From: Rhizobium sp. P40RR-XXII
Lineage (GTDB): Bacteria; Pseudomonadota; Alphaproteobacteria; Rhizobiales; Rhizobiaceae
Reading direction: 5' to 3'
Assembly: GCF_012641405.1 (NCBI RefSeq)
Contig: NZ_JABAII010000030.1
Location: 1-42,394 of the forward strand
Length of the DNA: 42,394 nt
Below the pieces are notes generated by a model. It was given only the letters and a program-made list of their open reading frames with translations, made no database searches and was not told the origin of the DNA. Of this stretch, positions 8,471 to 16,521 are shown one piece after another (the stretch's first letter is position 1; every line of letters starts with the position of its first letter). The position numbers and the translations under genes are program-made.

Positions 8471-9402
8471 GCTTGCACCGCCTTCCCCGAGACCGGACGC
8501 ACCATGCCGGAGGTCTCGTCGCCGAAATAGACCCCGAAATTGCCGATCTGGCTTTCCAGCGCGAAGCGGGAAACGATATCGGCTGTCGAGCTCGTCTTGA
8601 AGCGCGCAGTCTTCAGCGCATCCGGCTTCAGGAACCTGCCCTGGCGCGGCTCGCCTTGCGAAGCGAAGGCGCGATAGACGATATGATGCTTGCCGTCGCT
8701 CTTGCCTTCATAGACCGAATAGAGGAAGCCGACGGTTACCGTGAGACCGGTCAGCGCCTGCAGGTATTGACCGAGAATGTCGGCGGGGCTTCCCTCGCTA
8801 CCCTCGCAATCCGGAAGAGCAAGGACATCATCCCCAAGCAGCAGGATCTCGCCGTCGCGCTCGAGGACGGCACCCAGCTCGATATTGCCTTCCGCGGCAG
8901 CGGAGACCGCCTTGCTCGCCAGGATCGGCGTGAAATAGCCGCCTCGGGCATAGCCCAGGCCATTGCGGCCGCTATTGTCGAACGAGACGATGCGCCCCAT
9001 CAGGACAACATGGTCGCCGGCTTCGATCACCTGGTTCATGGCGCATTCGAACCAGGCAGCGACATCGGAAAGGATCGGACAGCCATCAGCTCCCGAATTC
9101 CATTCGACGGCGGCGAACCTGTCTTCGACGGGCCGCGCAAAGGTGTTGGAGACGGCCTTCTGCGCCTCCGACAGCACGTTGATCGCAAAATGCTTGGCGC
9201 CCGTCATGGCCTCGAAATTACGCGAGGTCTTTGCCAGGCAGACAAGAAGAAGCGGCGGGTCAAGCGATACCGAGGTGAAGGAGTTGGCCGTAAAGCCGAT
9301 CGGCAGGCCCGCCTGATCACGCGCGGTCACGACCGTAACACCGGTCGGAAATGCACCGAAGGCGTCGCGCAACGCCCGTGGATCGAAATCTTGCGTCGTC
9401 AT
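8467..9402 (-). CDS. Flavin reductase fused to a Nudix-like C-terminal domain
   Basis: 311 residues. The first half (about 1-170) is a RutF/HpaC-type flavin reductase: FGAFPTGVTVVTA, the FTANSFTSVSLDPPLLLVCL flavin-binding region and a final GGYFTPI. The second half (about 175-300) reads as a Nudix fold (GAVLERDGEILLLG ... TGLTVTVGFLYSVYE ... HHIVYRAF), but the Nudix-box residues REXXEE are absent, so it is unlikely to hydrolyse nucleotides and may sense a ligand or flavin. It should supply reduced FMN to the adjacent monooxygenase. ATG at 9402 overlaps the upstream stop (ATGA); an N-terminal extension to 9429 is rejected. Confidence 0.85.
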   Translation of the reverse strand: MTTQDFDPRALRDAFGAFPTGVTVVTARDQAGLPIGFTANSFTSVSLDPPLLLVCLAKTSRNFEAMTGAKHFAINVLSEAQKAVSNTFARPVEDRFAAVEWNSGADGCPILSDVAAWFECAMNQVIEAGDHVVLMGRIVSFDNSGRNGLGYARGGYFTPILASKAVSAAAEGNIELGAVLERDGEILLLGDDVLALPDCEGSEGSPADILGQYLQALTGLTVTVGFLYSVYEGKSDGKHHIVYRAFASQGEPRQGRFLKPDALKTARFKTSSTADIVSRFALESQIGNFGVYFGDETSGMVRPVSGKAVQA

Positions 9403-10244
9403 CTTGCGTCCTCCCCGCATGAAAGCCACTCGGCGAGCAGCTCATTGACGATTTCAGGTGCCGTAAGGTTCACCATATGGCGGTGCCCCTCGACGATCCG
9501 TACCCAGCCTTTGGGCGTCGCCGCCGCCATCTGTTCGGCCATCAGTGGCGTCGAATTCGGATCGTCCGAGCCCGTCAGGAACAGTGCCGGCGCCTGCACT
9601 TGCGGCCAGCGATCGGCATAGGTCTCATCACCACCGGCGAAAGCCGCATAGGCCGTCACATATCCTTGCGGATCGACAAGGCTCAGCCAGTTGCGCGTCA
9701 GTTCGCGCGCCATCGCGCTTTGAGCATCATCGCCAAACCAGCGCAGCAGCGGGCCTTCCTTGTCGACACCGACAAGCGTTATTGCCGCCGCACGCGCAAG
9801 TACGGCCGCCTTGGCCTCGGGATCACGGCGGTAGACGCCGTTGAGATAGGCGATCCGTTTGATCCGTTCGCCGAAGGTGGCGGCCGCCCCGCCGGCAACG
9901 AGCGCGCCCATCGAATGGCCGGCGACGCTGACCTCACTGAGCGCCATCTCATCAAGGAAGCCGCCGAACCAGGCGACGAAGGCCTCCAGTTTGCTGCCGA
10001 CAGACAGGGCAACGCTTTCGCCATGGCCCGGCATATCGACGGCAATGACACGATGGCTCCGGGAAAAAGCCGCGATCTGCGGCAACCAGGCTTCAAGCCG
10101 CATGCCGACTCCGTGGATCAGAACCAGCGGCTCGCCTTTGCCCACTTCATGATAGGCAGTACCACGCGCCGTATGCTTGCGGAGCAAGCCTTCCGTATTG
10201 AGATGATCCGCCTTGTTCTGGTCTATGGTTTCCATCGCCGGCAT
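9399..10244 (-). CDS. Alpha/beta hydrolase
   Basis: 281 residues with the oxyanion segment LIHGVGM (42-48), nucleophile elbow AGHSMGA (Ser 111), an acid near LTGSDDPN, and the catalytic His in VEGHRHMVN near the C-terminus. It fits the RutD/MhpC group, which hydrolyse carbamates, esters or C-C bonds. ATG at 10244 (MPAMET) lies 16 bases after the stop of the DUF1185 gene; ATG at 10235 is a possible alternative, while the longer frame to 10394 overlaps that gene. In the Rut pathway the matching step is aminoacrylate/carbamate hydrolysis; here the substrate is unknown. Confidence 0.86.
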   Translation of the reverse strand: MPAMETIDQNKADHLNTEGLLRKHTARGTAYHEVGKGEPLVLIHGVGMRLEAWLPQIAAFSRSHRVIAVDMPGHGESVALSVGSKLEAFVAWFGGFLDEMALSEVSVAGHSMGALVAGGAAATFGERIKRIAYLNGVYRRDPEAKAAVLARAAAITLVGVDKEGPLLRWFGDDAQSAMARELTRNWLSLVDPQGYVTAYAAFAGGDETYADRWPQVQAPALFLTGSDDPNSTPLMAEQMAAATPKGWVRIVEGHRHMVNLTAPEIVNELLAEWLSCGEDAR

Positions 10245-10260
10245 CCAGACGCTCGATCTC

Positions 10261-10863
10261 TCACACGCCGGCCGGATTGGCGACATCCTGTCCCAGATCC
10301 TTGAGGTCCTGGTAACGGTCGCCGATGCGATGATGCGGCCGACCGCCGACCGAGGCGCCGAGCGCGACAACGATTTCGTCGGCCGCCGGCGCATCCGGTA
10401 TCGACGTCTGGATCGTCAGATAGTGCGAGCGACGACCTTCATCATTCTTGTCCATGAGCGGGATCATGACCGGCGCATTGGCCGGTCCGCGCGTATTGCA
10501 GAAGGCGAGATAGGACTTGGCGCCGACGGCGTGGCGATAGTGATTGCCGAACCGCAGTGTGTGGATCAGCGCGGATGCATGCTCGATCTCGCCATCGAGA
10601 CCGACAACGGCCGATTTGCCATAGGCTTCTACCGCTTCACCCGATCCCACCGCATCGATGATCATCTTGGTGAGCAATTCGCCGAGCACAGGAGCGGCGG
10701 CGTGAATCTCCGGCTTGAGATCCTCGACAAAACCGCGGCCGGCCCAGGGATTTTTGACGATCGCGCATGCCGAAAAGAGCTTCAAAGGCGCGGCCGCTGC
10801 CCTGCCCCCTTCAACAAGCGTCGTTTCGATCTGCAGGACAGTTTTTCGGATCTGAAGGCTCAT
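10261..10863 (-). CDS. DUF1185 'amino acid synthesis' family protein (PF06684)
   Basis: 200 residues, full length for the family, starting MSLQIRKTVLQIETTLVEGG and containing the conserved stretches KNPWAGR and EIEHASALIHTLRFGNHYR. Structures of DUF1185 members have been described as a variant of the Bacillus chorismate-mutase fold, a trimeric barrel-like arrangement also seen in RidA/RutC proteins. It is the first gene of the ten-gene minus-strand run, so its upstream region holds the promoter and a likely GntR operator. A RutC-like role (speeding release of an unstable imine or peracid) is a structural analogy only. Confidence 0.83.
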   Translation of the reverse strand: MSLQIRKTVLQIETTLVEGGRAAAAPLKLFSACAIVKNPWAGRGFVEDLKPEIHAAAPVLGELLTKMIIDAVGSGEAVEAYGKSAVVGLDGEIEHASALIHTLRFGNHYRHAVGAKSYLAFCNTRGPANAPVMIPLMDKNDEGRRSHYLTIQTSIPDAPAADEIVVALGASVGGRPHHRIGDRYQDLKDLGQDVANPAGV

Positions 10864-10893
10864 GGCTCACTCCCGTTTAGGATTAGATGTGAT

Positions 10894-10907
10894 GGTATGC
10901 CATAATA
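10894..10907 (-). promoter_or_regulatory. Candidate GntR operator, site 1
   Basis: Minus strand reads TATTATGGCATACC, 31 bases upstream of the DUF1185 start. It is embedded in a dyad, TGGTAT-N6-ATACCA (10893-10910). The same 14-base element, with two variable positions, is found at 11060-11073 and 12996-13009. FCD-type GntR regulators commonly bind TGGTATACCA-like sites. Confidence 0.65.
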
Positions 10908-11059
10908 CCAAACTGTCAAGCAACTTTGAGCAGACGGATCAAAGGTCGCGGTGCATATGAAGAATTAACAGTTACAACAATGACTTATTGATACAAAAAG
11001 GAGGCGCTGCCGGTCATCGCATGTCTCCAGCGATCCGTCGTTCCCGCTTTTGTATTCAT

Positions 11060-11073
11060 TATTATGGTATACC
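11060..11073 (+). promoter_or_regulatory. Candidate GntR operator, site 2
   Basis: TATTATGGTATACC on the plus strand, including the palindrome GGTATACC. It lies about 200 bases upstream of the DUF1185 gene and could act with site 1 through looping. The rest of the 441-base gap between the ureohydrolase and DUF1185 genes (10864-11304) shows no recognisable gene. Confidence 0.6.
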
Positions 11074-11304
11074 GCCACATCGAACGGAAGACGGAGTCAA
11101 CCGGCGTCGTCAGCCGGACGGCGATTTAATGTGACGTGAGCTCTTCGAGATCGCCCGGGCGTCGTAAGCTAGTCGCGATAGGCCATCGATGCATGGGCAC
11201 GACCAAGGCCGATGAAGCGAAAGGCTCGGTATCAGCGCTCGCAATCGGATCGACCGCGAACGAGGTCTCGCATGGCCGCTATGCTTGCGGGAAGCCGACT
11301 GGGT

Positions 11305-12216
11305 TCAAACCTGCCGGACGATGGCGCCGATCGCGTTGACGACAATGCGCGACGCCGTCAGGGCCGACAGACCGTCGATATCGGCGGGAGGATAGAGTTC
11401 CACCAGATCGAAGCCCGCAATCTTCGCCCGCCTACCGAGGCCGGCGATCAGATCGGTGATCTGTGTGTAGGTGAGGCCACCGGGTGTCCGCGCCGCGACG
11501 CCGGGCATGATACCGGGATCGATACTGTCACAATCCAGGGTGACGACGACATGCGCTCCCTCCGGAATATGCCGGAGAGCCGCGTCTACCCCCTGGGCAT
11601 GGATTTCGCGGGCAGTCACGAAATGGCTGCCGTAGCACCGTGCAGCCTCGATATCGGCAAGACGCGCACTGCCGACGCTGCGAAGGCCGACTTGCACCAT
11701 TCCGGCGACATGCGGCATCTCGCTCGCCCGGCGCATCGGGCTCGAATAACCGTAGCGCTCGCCATATACTTCGTCGCGCCAGTCGATATGGGCGTCGATC
11801 TGCAAAATCCAAACCGGCCCGTGATCCGCAAAGCCGGCGAGGAAAGGCGTGGTTACCGAACAGTCGCCGCCGAGCAGGATCGGCACGACAGGCAATGCCA
11901 GCATCTCGCGCGTCTTCGCCTCGATCCGAGCGCGGTTGCCTGCATTGTCATGCATGATGGTCGCGATATCGCCGGCATCGATGCAGCAGGCCGGCTTGCC
12001 GTCGAACAGCGGGCCGCCGAGATCGAAATCCCAATGTTCGACGAGTGCGGCGTCATCCTGGCTTGCTGCACGGATCGCGTCAGCGGCAAGGAGATAGCCG
12101 CTGCTGTCCTTGCCGGGATAGGTGCTGCCATGACCGGCCCCAAAGATCGCCACGCGCGGCGAAAGGGCATCGTCGAGGCGATATGGAAAGCCGAGAAACG
12201 ACGGAGAGGCTGTCAT
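11305..12216 (-). CDS. Ureohydrolase (agmatinase/arginase) family protein with an altered metal site
   Basis: 303 residues. Family motifs are clear: GGDCS (116-120), DAHID (141-145) and TLDCDSIDPG (226-235). In arginase and agmatinase the first motif is GGDHS and its His binds the first metal; here Cys 119 replaces it, while the Asp/His ligands D141, H143, D145, D228 and D230 are kept. The enzyme may hydrolyse a guanidino or formimino compound to urea or formamide, or may use a different metal. ATG at 12216 is chosen; the frame upstream runs into the GntR gene. It follows that gene by 55 bases on the same strand. Confidence 0.82.
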   Translation of the reverse strand: MTASPSFLGFPYRLDDALSPRVAIFGAGHGSTYPGKDSSGYLLAADAIRAASQDDAALVEHWDFDLGGPLFDGKPACCIDAGDIATIMHDNAGNRARIEAKTREMLALPVVPILLGGDCSVTTPFLAGFADHGPVWILQIDAHIDWRDEVYGERYGYSSPMRRASEMPHVAGMVQVGLRSVGSARLADIEAARCYGSHFVTAREIHAQGVDAALRHIPEGAHVVVTLDCDSIDPGIMPGVAARTPGGLTYTQITDLIAGLGRRAKIAGFDLVELYPPADIDGLSALTASRIVVNAIGAIVRQV

Positions 12217-12271
12217 TTCGTGATGGCCTTGACGAGGGTTTCGCTGAGGGCTCGATGTGGGCGTGCGGAAA

Positions 12272-12967
12272 TCAATCGGCGGACTGCCGCCCGGAAAGCA
12301 CGGCCTGAGCGATCGCGCTGGCGCTTGCGACATGATCCATTGCGGCCTTATACGCGCCCTCGCCGTCACCGCGCCGGATGGCATCGACGATGCGAGCCAT
12401 TTGAGCCGGCCCCTGGACATCGCGATTTTCCGTCTTGATCGTCATGGAACGCAGGTGATTGATGCGCACGGTCAGAAGGTTGACGACGCCCCAGGCCACA
12501 TGGCGGTCGACCATGCTGAACAGCGTCTGATAGAAGGAAGACGTATGGGCGAGCACGCCGGCCATGTCCCTCTCGCGATAGCTGTGCCTTATATCCTCGA
12601 GCGACTTGTCCAGCGCGTCGGCGATTGCGGGATTGTTCTGCTCGGCGCAAAGCCGCGCCGCCATTCCTTCGAGGGCACCGCGGATCTCGTAGATCTGCTT
12701 GGCTTCGTCATGATTGAGCTGCGCGACGATCGGCCCCTTGTTCGGGAGATTGGCGACTAGGCCCTCGGATTCGAGATGACGCAGAACCTCGCGCACGATC
12801 GTGCGGCTGACGCCGAGCTGGGCGCAGAGATCGCGCTCCACCAGGCGGTCCCCCGGGCGGAAATAGCCGTTGACGATCGCTTCCCGCACCTTGTCGAGGG
12901 CAAGCTCACGCAGCGTCTTTGCCGGACGCTCCACGCGAATTGCGGCGCTGTGCGCATGGTCATTCAT
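12272..12967 (-). CDS. GntR-family regulator with FCD domain
   Basis: 231 residues. The N-terminal winged helix (about 15-80) has the GntR signature: LRELALDKVREAIVNGYFRPGDRLVERDL followed in pieces by QLGVSRTIVREVLRHLESEG. The C-terminal all-helical FCD domain (about 90-220) binds a small carboxylate and often a metal through Asp/His residues. It is the first gene of the GntR-ureohydrolase pair and carries a copy of the 14-base operator just upstream of its own start, so autoregulation together with control of the catabolic operon is likely. Confidence 0.88.
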   Translation of the reverse strand: MNDHAHSAAIRVERPAKTLRELALDKVREAIVNGYFRPGDRLVERDLCAQLGVSRTIVREVLRHLESEGLVANLPNKGPIVAQLNHDEAKQIYEIRGALEGMAARLCAEQNNPAIADALDKSLEDIRHSYRERDMAGVLAHTSSFYQTLFSMVDRHVAWGVVNLLTVRINHLRSMTIKTENRDVQGPAQMARIVDAIRRGDGEGAYKAAMDHVASASAIAQAVLSGRQSAD

Positions 12968-12995
12968 TCCCGCATCCCTTGCTATCCGGATACCA

Positions 12996-13009
12996 TATTA
13001 TGGCCTACC
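12996..13009 (-). promoter_or_regulatory. Candidate GntR operator, site 3
   Basis: TATTATGGCCTACC on the plus strand, 29 bases upstream of the GntR start; a neighbouring ATACCAT gives it a partial dyad (12990-13009). It matches sites 1 and 2 at 12 or more of 14 positions. Confidence 0.6.
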
Positions 13010-13054
13010 AAGATCATTCATTGTCGAAATGAAGTCAATGCAGCAGAGAGCGCC

Positions 13055-13369
13055 TCAGAGCAAGGCCTGTTGCCGGATGCCGAAATGCTCCTTGAGCCCT
13101 TTCCAGCCTTTTGGCGTGACGTCACCGGCACGGGACGATGGCGATCGCCGTATCCAACCCTCCGCAAAGAAGAGATTGGCAAGATGAATACCAAGCGGTC
13201 CGGCGAGGTGATGTTGCCGCTCCGTCCAGTCAAGCAATCCGAACGTCTCCGGACAGACACCGAAACATTCGGCTACCGCATCCTGGAACTTGACGGTGCC
13301 GAGATCCGAACACAGGTCGTTCTTTTCGCCGGATCCGGCGCATGCGCGAGCGGATGAATGACGCCGCGA
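13055..13369 (-). pseudogene. C-terminal remnant of an ArsR-type regulator
   Basis: The minus-strand frame is open for about 100 codons but has no ATG and no helix-turn-helix. Its C-terminus, LLDWTERQHHLAGPLGIHLA ... FAEGWIRRSPSSRAGDVTP ... LKEHFGI, matches the second half of rhizobial ArsR-family regulators, where CLDWTERRxHLAGxLG is conserved. The N-terminal DNA-binding half is missing, so it is probably a decayed fragment. The other bases of 12968-13437 show nothing recognisable apart from the operator at 12996. Confidence 0.5.
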
Positions 13370-13437
13370 TCATCGCTTGCCATGCGGTGCAACTGCATCA
13401 TACATCAACCTGATGACGGCCTTCGGAGCGGCTCCGG

Positions 13438-16400
13438 TCAATGCACCGGTGCCGGCTCTGCTTCTGACGCAGCCTGCTTGTGGTGGTCGGCGGCGAGCAG
13501 CATGTAGACGGCGGGCACCACGAAGAGCGTGAACAATGTCCCGATAGCGAGCCCCGTCGCGATCACCAGGCCCATGTTGAAGCGGGCCGATGCGCCGGCG
13601 CCGGTCGCCAGAATCAGCGGCACGACGCCCAGAACCATGGCACCGGTCGTCATCAGGATCGGACGCAGACGAATGCTGCAGGCACCCTCGATCGCCTCCC
13701 GCTTGGTCTTTCCCGATGCCTGCAGCGTATTCGCCACCTCGACGATCAGGATGCCGTGCTTGCTGATCAGCCCCATCAGCGTCACCAGGCCGACCTGCGT
13801 ATAGATGTTCATCGTCGCGCCGCCGATGCCGAGGCTGATGAAGGCGAGCGCGCCCGCGATCGACATCGGCACCGATACCAGGATGATCAGCGGGTCGCGG
13901 AAGCTGTTGAACTGCGCCGACAGCGCCAGGAAGACGATGATCAAGGCGAGAGCGAAGGTGGTGGCCATGCCGCTCGATTCCTGCACGTATTGACGTGACT
14001 GCCCTCCGTAATCGACCGAGTAGCCCTGTGGCAGCGTGCGCGCTGCGATCGACTTGAGGGTTTCCAGGGCATCACCGACAGCGACGCCCGGCGCCGGCAC
14101 GCCGGAGACGGTGGCGGAATTCAATTGCTGGAAGTGCGCGACCGAGCGCGGCGTCGCCTCGAGTTTCGCAGTAGCGATCGCCGAAAGCGGGATCTTGGAA
14201 CCATTCACGCTTGCGATCGGATAGTTCATGATCTGATCGATGGTCTGGCGCGAACGCTGCTCCACCTGCGGAATGACCTGATACGAGCGATTGTCGATAC
14301 TGAAATAGTTGACGTAGCCGCCGCCCAGCATGGAGGCGAGTGCAGAACCGACATTGCTCATGGACAGGCCAAGCGTCGCCGCCTTGCTGCGGTCGATCTG
14401 GATCGAGTATTGCGGATTGTCGACGTAGAGATCCTTCGTCAGAAAGATGAACTCGCCGGATTTCTGCGCTTCCTGCAGGAAGGTGTTGGATACGTCGTTG
14501 AGCTGGTCGAAGCTGCCGGTGCTGCCGACGGCGAACTGCACCGGCAAGCCGCTGGCGCCGGGCAGCGGCGGTATCTGGAAGACCACCGCCTGTCCGCCGG
14601 CGATCTTCGCGAGGTCCGCCTGCACCAGCGGCTGCAGTTGGTCCGCCGTCCGGTTACGCTGGTCCCACGGCTTCAGCACCATGCCCTCGAAAGACGTGCC
14701 CGGCACCTCGACCTGCAAGGTCTTGTCGGTTTCCGGGAAACTACGGAAGATCTTGGTGACCTGGTCGGAATTGAGCAGCTTCTGTTGAAGCGTCGCATTG
14801 GGGGCGTTGGTCACCTGTGAGGCAAGGAATCCCTGATCTTCATTGGGAGCCAGCTCGCTCTTGGCACTGGTGTAGAGGAAATAGATGCTGCCGAGGACAA
14901 TCACGGCAAATACCAGCGTCACCGGCACGGTATTCAGGCTGCCATGCAGCATGCGCACATAGGGCCGATGAATTTCCGAGAAACGACGGTCGATGAAATC
15001 GGAAACGCGCTCCTCCCAGCCGCTACGGTCAGTCAGATGCGGTTTCAGGATGCGCGAACACATCATCGGCGTCAGCGTCAGCGCGATGATCATGGAAACG
15101 GTGACGGCGCCAACCAGCGTAAAGGCAAACTCCGTAAACAGAGCTCCGGTCAGGCCGCCCTGAAAGCCGATCGGCACATAGACGGCGACAAGCACGACCG
15201 TCATGGCAAGGATCGGCCCCACCAGTTCGTGCGCCGCGGCCAGCGCCGCCTGCATCGGCGGCGCCCCCTCCTCGATATGACGGTTGACGTTCTCCACGAC
15301 AATGATGGCGTCATCAACCACGAGACCGATGGCAAGCACCAAAGCCAACAAAGTCAGAAGATTGATGGAGAAGCCGAAGATCAGCATCATCGCGAAGGTG
15401 CCGACCAGCGATAGCGGTATGGCGACGATGGGAATGGCGACCGATCGCGGCGAGCCGAGAAATGCGAACACCACGAAAATGACGATCAGCAGAGCCTCGA
15501 CCAGGCTCTTGACGACCTCGTCGATCGACTGGGTGACGAAGGTGCTGGAATCGTAGACGATATAGCCCTCAAGCCCCTGCGGCAGTTGTGCCAGAATGGC
15601 CGGAAACACCGCACGCACACCGGCAATCACATCGAGCAGATTTGCCGTCGGCGCGATTTGGATACCCATGAACACGCCGTCCTGAGCATCGAATCCGATC
15701 TGGACATCGGGGTTTTGCGAGCCGAGCGCAACGGTGGCGACATCCTTCAGGCGAACGATCGTATCGCCGATCTGCTTGACGACCATCTCCCGGAACTCGT
15801 CGGCCGAATGCAGATCTGTCTGCGCCGTCAGCACCGTCTGCGTCATCTGGCCGCGCGTCGTGCCGATACCGGAAATAAAATTGTTGTTCGCAAGCGCGGT
15901 GCTGACATCGCCGGCCGTCAGCCCATAGGCGGCGAGCTTGTCAGGCTTCAGCCAGGCTCTCAGAGCAAAGGTCCTGCCACCGAGGATTTCAGCCGTCTGA
16001 ACGCCCGTGACTGCCTGCAGTTTCGGCTGGACCACGCGCGTCAGATAGTCGGTGATCTGGTTGCTGGCCAGAACGTCGCTGCGGAAGCCGATATACATCG
16101 CGTCAATCGTCTGGCCTATCGACACCGACATGATGGGTTGCTGCGTGCCCGTGGGCAGCTGGTTGAGAACCGAGGATACCTTGGCGTTGATTTCCGTCAT
16201 CGCCGCATCGGCATCATAGTTGAGACGCAGGTTGACCGTGATCGTCGAGGTACCGCTGGTGCTCGACGACGTCATGTAGTCGATGCCGTTGGCCTGGGCG
16301 ATGGCGTTTTCAAGCGGCGTCGTGATGAAACCGGCGATAACGTCGGGCGCGGCACCCGGATAGGTGGTCGTCACGGTCACGACGGCATTCTGGGTCTGCG

Positions 16401-16512
16401 GGTACTGACGCACCGTCAGCGTACGGAACGACTGGTAGCCGATCACGATAATCAACGCGCTGACCACGAGAGCAAGCACGGGGCGCTTGATGAAGATATC
16501 GGTGATATTCAT
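13438..16512 (-). CDS. RND efflux pump, inner-membrane transporter (HAE1 family)
   Basis: 1024 residues, the usual length of AcrB/MdtB-type pumps. It starts MNITDIFIKRPVLALVVSAL, has the large periplasmic loops in two repeats, and carries the proton-relay acidic pair in VLAIGLVVDDAIIVVEN (about 400-416). It expels drugs, solvents or plant antimicrobials across the envelope using proton flow. ATG at 16512 is preferred to GTG at 16518; it lies nine bases after the adaptor stop, so the two form an operon. No outer-membrane TolC-type gene is in the window, so the pump must share one from elsewhere. Confidence 0.93.
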   Translation of the reverse strand: MNITDIFIKRPVLALVVSALIIVIGYQSFRTLTVRQYPQTQNAVVTVTTTYPGAAPDVIAGFITTPLENAIAQANGIDYMTSSSTSGTSTITVNLRLNYDADAAMTEINAKVSSVLNQLPTGTQQPIMSVSIGQTIDAMYIGFRSDVLASNQITDYLTRVVQPKLQAVTGVQTAEILGGRTFALRAWLKPDKLAAYGLTAGDVSTALANNNFISGIGTTRGQMTQTVLTAQTDLHSADEFREMVVKQIGDTIVRLKDVATVALGSQNPDVQIGFDAQDGVFMGIQIAPTANLLDVIAGVRAVFPAILAQLPQGLEGYIVYDSSTFVTQSIDEVVKSLVEALLIVIFVVFAFLGSPRSVAIPIVAIPLSLVGTFAMMLIFGFSINLLTLLALVLAIGLVVDDAIIVVENVNRHIEEGAPPMQAALAAAHELVGPILAMTVVLVAVYVPIGFQGGLTGALFTEFAFTLVGAVTVSMIIALTLTPMMCSRILKPHLTDRSGWEERVSDFIDRRFSEIHRPYVRMLHGSLNTVPVTLVFAVIVLGSIYFLYTSAKSELAPNEDQGFLASQVTNAPNATLQQKLLNSDQVTKIFRSFPETDKTLQVEVPGTSFEGMVLKPWDQRNRTADQLQPLVQADLAKIAGGQAVVFQIPPLPGASGLPVQFAVGSTGSFDQLNDVSNTFLQEAQKSGEFIFLTKDLYVDNPQYSIQIDRSKAATLGLSMSNVGSALASMLGGGYVNYFSIDNRSYQVIPQVEQRSRQTIDQIMNYPIASVNGSKIPLSAIATAKLEATPRSVAHFQQLNSATVSGVPAPGVAVGDALETLKSIAARTLPQGYSVDYGGQSRQYVQESSGMATTFALALIIVFLALSAQFNSFRDPLIILVSVPMSIAGALAFISLGIGGATMNIYTQVGLVTLMGLISKHGILIVEVANTLQASGKTKREAIEGACSIRLRPILMTTGAMVLGVVPLILATGAGASARFNMGLVIATGLAIGTLFTLFVVPAVYMLLAADHHKQAASEAEPAPVH

Positions 16513-16521
16513 CGCCACACC

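Noticed and set aside
11136..11339. Short plus-strand frame in the gap between ureohydrolase and DUF1185 genes
   Set aside because: No recognisable motif, overlaps the end of the ureohydrolase gene and has no good ribosome-binding site.
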